Assembly: GCA_900544065.1 (NCBI GenBank) | Contig: UQTR01000021.1 | Coordinates: 1 to 26,913, forward strand | Direction: 5' to 3' | Source of the DNA: an uncultured Collinsella sp. | GTDB lineage: Bacteria > Actinomycetota > Coriobacteriia > Coriobacteriales > Coriobacteriaceae | DNA: 26,913 nt | Shown: piece by piece, positions 23,082 to 26,913 of the stretch | How the letters are laid out: every line of letters begins with the position of its first letter | How positions within the stretch are numbered: the stretch's first letter is position 1 | Program-made: the position numbers and the translations under genes | Notes under the pieces: model-generated | Databases searched by the model: none | Told to the model about the DNA's origin: nothing | Seen by the model: only the letters and a program-made list of their open reading frames with translations

Positions 23082-25213
23082 GCGGTCTCCCCCTCACCGT
23101 TGCCAGCGGGCGTGATGCGCTGCAACAGGGCCACAACATCCTCGCTGTCGACGCGCTCCACCGTAATGTGCTTGGCGGCCATGCGCTTGCAAATTACGGG
23201 CAGGTCGGCCTCGGTCGCCTGACGCATGAGCAGGTAAAGCGTGTCTCCATCGACCAAGCCCGCAGCGTCACTCTCGCGAATGGCCGACCCAATGGCGCCG
23301 ACCAGCTCGCCAACAGGCTCCATGCCCGGCACCACGCGCAGGAGCAAGAAGCTCCCCATCTTGTTGTCCGCAAGCGCTTGCTCGGCGGCAAGCTCCCGGC
23401 CAAAGGCGTCGTGGTTGAGCACGCACGTGCCGGCAACGCAGCGCTTATCCTGCGCCACGGCCTCGTAATCGAAGGCGCGCCCCAACGCGCTTTCCACCAG
23501 GCCGCACAGGATGCGGAACAGGTTTTGGTAGTACAAGGTCATTTGGCTTTCGGCCACGTGACGCACAAAAATCAACACGGCGGGGGCTCCATCGCGCTCG
23601 ATCGCATAGCCAAACATCGGAAGCCCCGGCGTCAGCGCTCGGTTCACCCACAAACCCGAGATTGGACCTTGGAGCACGGGCGCAAGGTCATCGAGCGAGA
23701 GCGAGCGCGGCACATCGTTGGAAATCGCCGGGCTCGCCGCTACCAGGCGCGCAAATGCCCCGCCCGAAACATGGTAGATCGTCACCGAATCGTTCTCGAG
23801 AATCTCGCCCAGCAGCTCGCAGCACTTGCGGTATATATCACGCGGGTTGAGTACGTCGAGTTCCTGCGTCACGGCAAAGATCTTGCCAAAGCTGTCGTGG
23901 CGACCCACAATCTGTCGCTTATAGGCACGCTTGTCCTCAATCGCGTCGTGATAGAGCCGCGTTAGGAACGTATTACGGTTTCGCACAAGCTCGTTCTCGT
24001 CACGCTCCGCCTTAACGGCCTCGCTGTTGCGCAGCTGTACATAGCCGCACACGGCGCCCACCACAAAGTACGCAATAAACGGCAGCCAGTTGGAAGGCTC
24101 ATAGAACAAACCCTGAAAGGTATAGCCGTACAGGGCAAAATAGCTCACGGCCAGACCAATAGACGCCAGCAGAGCGGCGACCAGGCCAAAGTCGAGCCCG
24201 TAGAGCGTGCCAATCAGGACCACATAGAGCAGACGATAGTCAAGCACGTTGAGCTGGGCAGATTGGGAGAACAGACGCTCCAGCACCTCGAACAGCACCC
24301 ATGCGAAGCCCGTCTCTAGGCATTTAATGGGCAGCGTGCGCAGCTGAATGCGATCAATGGCGGCACGCAAGGGATTTGCTTTTTTGGTACGGGTGTTAGC
24401 CCAGCGGGCGTGGATGGTCGAAAGGTCGCGCAGCAGGTCGTAACGCTGAAACCAGCCATAGCACCTGCGAGTGACATCGCCTGCGGGCAACGCATAGCCG
24501 GTCGACTCTCCATAGGCAACGGACAGCCCGGGGAACAGACCCTGGAGCGCGCCGCCCAAGTCGCCCGCTGTGCGATGGAAAGCATCTGCAACGTCGAGCG
24601 TCTCAAAGGTCACATCCCAACTATCAAAGACGCGATGCACCAGCACCGCTAGCTCCTCCGCGCACAACAGGGGAAACGGCGCGTCCGCGGCACCTTGGAG
24701 CGCGACCGACCCGGTCGAGCACGCTTCGAACAGCGGCACCAAGAAGGGGTCGTTGAGCGCCGCGGATGCTGTATACAGATAGGGCGTGCACAGAATCTTG
24801 GCCTGGATGTCGTCTTGAGAGGCGTAATAGCGACAGAGGTCGTTGGCCGCGCGGGCGATAATTCCCTTGCCCGTTCGCCCCGCGGCATCGGCGGCACCCT
24901 CGGCACTCGCGGGCCCCGCTATATACAACAGCTGGATCCGGCGACCCATGCACGCGCGAAAGACCGAACGCAGCAGCTCGATATCGCCCACGCTATCGAT
25001 ATGCGGGGTAAGGTAATTAGAAAGGTAGACCACGCGGTCGAACTCATAGGCCTGATCCAGGTGTTGCAGAAGCTCTTTCCACGAGGCATGGGGCGATGAC
25101 TCGTCGCGTCGCGCTTCCGCGGCAGCGACGACCTGGACATGGTCCCCGGGGAACGCCTTGGCACAAAAGTCATCGTCAACATATGCGGTATTGCCAACAA
25201 CCAGCACCTCCAT
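23078..25213 (-). CDS. pelD: PelD-like c-di-GMP receptor with N-terminal SDR-like domain, GAF and degenerate GGDEF
   Basis: 711 aa, ATG 25213 with a GGGGAGGGG site. Residues 1-270 look like a short-chain dehydrogenase/epimerase-type nucleotide fold, but the glycine-rich loop is degenerate (VVGNTAYVDDD) and I see no clear YxxxK. Membrane segments lie at about 327-340, 343-361 and 376-393, then a helical linker, a GAF domain (about 440-590) and a GGDEF-like domain (about 615-705). In the latter, R646-E-S-D649 is followed after five residues by DGDTL. This is the canonical spacing of an RxxD c-di-GMP inhibitory site before a GGDEF motif that has lost its catalytic residues. PelD binds c-di-GMP there and activates Pel synthesis. 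First gene of the operon. Confidence 0.9.
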   Translation of the reverse strand: MEVLVVGNTAYVDDDFCAKAFPGDHVQVVAAAEARRDESSPHASWKELLQHLDQAYEFDRVVYLSNYLTPHIDSVGDIELLRSVFRACMGRRIQLLYIAGPASAEGAADAAGRTGKGIIARAANDLCRYYASQDDIQAKILCTPYLYTASAALNDPFLVPLFEACSTGSVALQGAADAPFPLLCAEELAVLVHRVFDSWDVTFETLDVADAFHRTAGDLGGALQGLFPGLSVAYGESTGYALPAGDVTRRCYGWFQRYDLLRDLSTIHARWANTRTKKANPLRAAIDRIQLRTLPIKCLETGFAWVLFEVLERLFSQSAQLNVLDYRLLYVVLIGTLYGLDFGLVAALLASIGLAVSYFALYGYTFQGLFYEPSNWLPFIAYFVVGAVCGYVQLRNSEAVKAERDENELVRNRNTFLTRLYHDAIEDKRAYKRQIVGRHDSFGKIFAVTQELDVLNPRDIYRKCCELLGEILENDSVTIYHVSGGAFARLVAASPAISNDVPRSLSLDDLAPVLQGPISGLWVNRALTPGLPMFGYAIERDGAPAVLIFVRHVAESQMTLYYQNLFRILCGLVESALGRAFDYEAVAQDKRCVAGTCVLNHDAFGRELAAEQALADNKMGSFLLLRVVPGMEPVGELVGAIGSAIRESDAAGLVDGDTLYLLMRQATEADLPVICKRMAAKHITVERVDSEDVVALLQRITPAGNGEGETA

Positions 25214-25245
25214 GGCGCACCCCTCCCCTAAAATCCACTTCTGTC

Positions 25246-25276
25246 ATAGTCAAACATGCGAATTTTACGCTGTCAA
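25246..25276 (-). promoter_or_regulatory. Possible promoter of the Pel-like operon
   Basis: The minus strand has a consensus -35 TTGACA (25276-25271). The best -10-like hexamer, GACTAT (25251-25246), is 19 bp away, longer than ideal. The intergenic stretch 25214-25341 also holds an A/T-rich segment with a GCCTTTAAGGC palindrome and a 5-bp GATGT/ACATC hairpin just after the chaperone stop codon, which may end the upstream TAC transcript. Confidence 0.35.
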
Positions 25277-25341
25277 CGCGAGCTAGAGCGCCTTTAAGGC
25301 CGTTTTAAGAACTTTTTTAAAGGATGTGGGGACATCGAGAG

Positions 25342-25767
25342 CTAGATAGTGAATCCTATCTGTGGCAGATAAAGTGGCCCCCACACTCCACCAGCTGCGA
25401 CATTTTCAATAATGCCTCTTGCATAGGAATACAGGTCCTGCATACCGGTGCTAAGTGCTTCTCTGTCAAAAGCATCGTCATCTAAATCCGCAGGAGCGCG
25501 ATATATGCCGGAGACGGATATTTCGGAACGATAGTAATGACCTTCATTGCTGGGTAGAAGCTCTATAACTAAATTGAGCTGGCGAAACCTGGTTCCGTTT
25601 TCGTCCGAAAATGCGCTGGTGATAGCATTTCTGACGTTGCATTCGACGCCAGACTTATTGACGCCCTCTTTCGGAGTCATTCCGCCATCAAATGAAAAAC
25701 TATCCACTTTTCTAGTCACGCATGTAATCAGCGGAGATTCAACGCGTTGCTTCTGTAGCGTTTCCAT
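25342..25767 (-). CDS. SecB-like chaperone of a toxin-antitoxin-chaperone operon
   Basis: 141 aa. The SecB fold is recognisable from the strand YYRSEISVSGIY (79-90) and, above all, from the C-terminal signature LSTGMQDLYSYARGII...GVWGPLYLPQIGF (105-139). It parallels SecB's CPN.LFPYARE.V.....GGFPPL.L.PINF. E. coli SecB is about 155 aa. In TAC systems such a solitary SecB-like protein protects an aggregation-prone antitoxin rather than exporting proteins; true SecB is not expected in Gram-positive lineages. The ATG follows the antitoxin stop with no gap (TAAATG) and has GGAG 7 nt upstream. The start and the family call are firm; the client is inferred from the operon. Confidence 0.85.
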   Translation of the reverse strand: METLQKQRVESPLITCVTRKVDSFSFDGGMTPKEGVNKSGVECNVRNAITSAFSDENGTRFRQLNLVIELLPSNEGHYYRSEISVSGIYRAPADLDDDAFDREALSTGMQDLYSYARGIIENVAAGGVWGPLYLPQIGFTI

Positions 25768-26280
25768 TTACATCTCCAATCGAAAGGCATTCTCTTCTGC
25801 CAAAGGAGTCGAGTCCCTATAAGCCGGGGCTTCTCCTCCCTGTATCACCGAAAATTGTGATGTATTAAGTCCCGAGGTCGTCTCATCAGAAGAAAGACCC
25901 AGATATTTGCGAACCTCGGGGACGTCTCGAATGAGCTTCATAAGATTATTTGCGGTAATAGACTGTTGTGACGCCCCGTTCTCCCAACGAGATGCCGTTG
26001 GTTTTGAAACCCCTAAAAGCGACTCAAATTCATGCTGAGTTAAACCGAGATCAGAGCGCAAATCTTTAATATCGGAGGGAGAAAGAAGTTCATGTGTCTT
26101 GGCATATTGCGAAGCCAGCGCATGGGCGAGCTTAGTCGCCTCTGCAGCGGTCATTTCATCGTTGCCGCACTCACAAATATAATGCTCAATTCCTTTTACC
26201 GTTATTTGCTCGCCACGGTATGATTCAGACATTGGCGCCGTGGTAAATTGCATTTCTTTGCCACATTCCATGCAACGCAT
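25768..26280 (-). CDS. MqsA-like antitoxin (zinc finger, HTH) with C-terminal chaperone-dependence tail
   Basis: 170 aa from ATG 26280, which has a full AAAGGAGG site; an in-frame ATG 27 nt upstream lies inside the toxin gene and is rejected. The N-terminal domain has a MqsA-type zinc site (Cys3, Cys6, Cys36, Cys38; the last pair CxC rather than CxxC). Residues 68-120 are an HTH_3/Xre-type domain (SDLGLTQHEFESLLGVSKPTASRWENG) that would bind the palindromic operator. After about residue 130 comes a 40-residue tail (SQFSVIQGGEAPAYRDST..., ending NAFRLEM) absent from the 131-residue E. coli MqsA. In TAC antitoxins this place is taken by the chaperone addiction (ChAD) segment that makes folding depend on the SecB-like partner. 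The middle gene of three. Confidence 0.86.
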   Translation of the reverse strand: MRCMECGKEMQFTTAPMSESYRGEQITVKGIEHYICECGNDEMTAAEATKLAHALASQYAKTHELLSPSDIKDLRSDLGLTQHEFESLLGVSKPTASRWENGASQQSITANNLMKLIRDVPEVRKYLGLSSDETTSGLNTSQFSVIQGGEAPAYRDSTPLAEENAFRLEM

Positions 26281-26290
26281 GGCTCCTCCT

Positions 26291-26638
26291 TTAATGAATA
26301 TATCCATCGATGTTCGCAGACAAAACGTTCAAATGTGCATTGCCTTCAGAATCGATTAAAAACTTGACGTACCAATCCTCGCATTCAAAACCTCGGCACT
26401 CATAGACATCTGCGTAAACACCATGCAAAGGGCCATCCATGTCGAGCGCAATGGATTTTCTAAAGTCGCCAGGCTCCAGATAATCAAAAAGGTCAGCAAG
26501 GAAATGGTCGATGTCCAGATAACCAAACTGGTTCATCAGGTGCCTGCGCACCCTACCGTTTACCATCATCTTTCCCAAACGAGCTAAAGACTTCGCTTCG
26601 TCAAGTGAATATGTCGGTCGGAGCTTGGTTCGATTCAT
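26291..26638 (-). CDS. MqsR-family toxin (predicted mRNA interferase)
   Basis: 115 aa from ATG 26638, with AAGGGG 5 nt upstream; a GTG two codons earlier is less well placed. It resembles MqsR along its length: RPTYSLDEAKSLARLGKMMVNGRVRR at the start, then a helical part, then GDFRKSIALD (Lys61, matching E. coli MqsR Lys56), VYADVYE and YVKFLIDSEGNAHLNVLSA. MqsR is a RelE-fold endoribonuclease that cleaves mRNA, mainly at GC-containing sites. A glutamine used at the E. coli active site appears to be alanine here (A76, by my hand alignment), so specificity or activity may differ. First gene of the operon; toxin before antitoxin is the usual mqsRA order. Confidence 0.82.
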   Translation of the reverse strand: MNRTKLRPTYSLDEAKSLARLGKMMVNGRVRRHLMNQFGYLDIDHFLADLFDYLEPGDFRKSIALDMDGPLHGVYADVYECRGFECEDWYVKFLIDSEGNAHLNVLSANIDGYIH

Positions 26639-26648
26639 AACCACCCCT

Positions 26649-26694
26649 TAGTTAGCATGATGCTAACTATATTCGTCTTGTAGCCAATTGGCAA
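26649..26694 (-). promoter_or_regulatory. TAC operon promoter with palindromic operator
   Basis: On the minus strand: -35 TTGCCA (26694-26689), 17-bp spacer, -10 TATAGT (26671-26666). A palindrome of 10-bp arms around one central base (26649-26669; half-site TAGTTAGCAT) overlaps the -10 and the predicted start. A second short palindrome GCCAATTGGC (26683-26692) covers the -35. The leader to the toxin start is only about 20 nt. This is well suited to autorepression by the HTH antitoxin alone or with the toxin. Confidence 0.8.
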
Positions 26695-26913
26695 CCTATT
26701 ATGGCTTTCAAGGCCAAGCACGTTGAAGCCATATTTAGCATGCATTCGGAAGTGCGGTGAAAACCCGAGACCTGCCGGCCAGATCCCAGATGTGAGACCT
26801 TGCGACCTGCACTGATAATTGTTCTCGGGGGAAGCGGGCACTGCGGGGCGCGGCAACGGCGCGCGATTTCCGCGTCGCAGCGCTACCCTGATGCTGAACG
26901 CCGGGGCGATGAC
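26695..26913. other. Contig end, no gene supported; one possible long-range stem
   Basis: I see no convincing coding region. CCCGAGA (26764-26770) can pair with TCTCGGG (26823-26829) around a 52-nt loop with further short pairings, so a structured RNA or a remnant of an adjacent mobile or non-coding element is possible. The last 60 bases are much richer in GC than the TAC operon and may be the edge of the host backbone. The upstream neighbour is lost with the contig end. Confidence 0.3.

Noticed and set aside
25342..25767. A general protein-export SecB
   Set aside because: The gene is locked into a toxin-antitoxin operon and the genome looks Gram-positive, where a SecB export system is not expected.
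26635..26856. 73-codon minus-strand frame covering the TAC promoter
   Set aside because: It overlaps the promoter, operator and toxin start, has no ribosome binding site that I can see, and its translation matches nothing I recognise.
1..26913. CRISPR arrays, tRNA or rRNA genes, insertion sequences with transposase
   Set aside because: I saw no regularly spaced direct repeats, no cloverleaf with the TTCGAAT-type loop, no rRNA-like stretch and no transposase frame.

Overview
The window is one end of a draft contig from a GC-rich, low-complexity-rich bacterial genome. The protein repertoire and the nusA/infB, guaB, sucrose-PTS and Pel-like genes look most like a Coriobacteriia gut bacterium, probably Collinsella or a close relative. 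That placement is my judgement from sequence resemblance, not a search. The first 47 bases are not biological: they are the end of an Illumina P7 adapter, an 8-base index and the Nextera Read 2 transposase adapter, so infB is cut by the contig end. Nearly every gene is on the minus strand; the single plus-strand gene is a small ModE-type regulator.

Layout, left to right. (1) 48-3338: rimP-nusA-infB translation/transcription operon, read leftwards, with a good sigma70-type promoter and a strong intrinsic terminator hairpin inside the rimP leader. (2) 3424-6207: leuS with its own terminator and a 29-bp perfect inverted repeat in its leader. (3) 6242-8054: guaB (IMP dehydrogenase), followed by two hairpin structures. 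(4) 8131-9580: a ModE-like HTH protein converging on a Cys/Met-metabolism PLP-fold protein that lacks the catalytic lysine; their stop codons lie in a shared 37-bp perfect inverted repeat. (5) 9677-13911: a sucrose module with a GH32 sucrose-6-phosphate hydrolase, a PTS EIIBC and a LacI-type repressor, with matching operators upstream of the PTS gene and of the repressor gene. (6) 14122-25213: a tightly coupled eight-gene operon, pelD-pelE-pelA(deacetylase)-pelF-pelG-cotH-VTC-DUF4956. This is a Gram-positive-type Pel exopolysaccharide cluster joined to a CotH kinase-like lipoprotein, a polyphosphate-polymerase-like VTC protein and a DUF4956 membrane protein. (7) 25342-26694: a visibly AT-richer three-gene toxin-antitoxin-chaperone (TAC) operon made of an MqsR-like toxin, an MqsA-like antitoxin with a C-terminal extension, and a SecB-like chaperone, driven by a promoter with a palindromic operator.

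The most unusual material is: the MqsRA-SecB-like TAC operon in what looks like a Gram-positive lineage; the Pel cluster with an SDR-like/GAF/degenerate-GGDEF PelD that keeps the c-di-GMP I-site and is fused genetically to CotH-VTC-DUF4956; and a structured element present twice (6337-6430 and 13980-14075) whose 44-45-nt core is conserved while the flanking arms differ in sequence but stay complementary. That covariation pattern is expected of a selected RNA or DNA hairpin.

How the parts may work together: c-di-GMP bound by PelD would activate the PelF/PelG synthase-exporter, PelA would deacetylate the polymer, and the CotH/VTC/DUF4956 trio may add or handle phosphate at the envelope (inference). 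The sucrose genes would be induced when the LacI-type repressor releases its TGAAAnCGATTwCA operators. The TAC operon is probably a horizontally acquired addiction or phage-defence unit next to the surface-polysaccharide locus.
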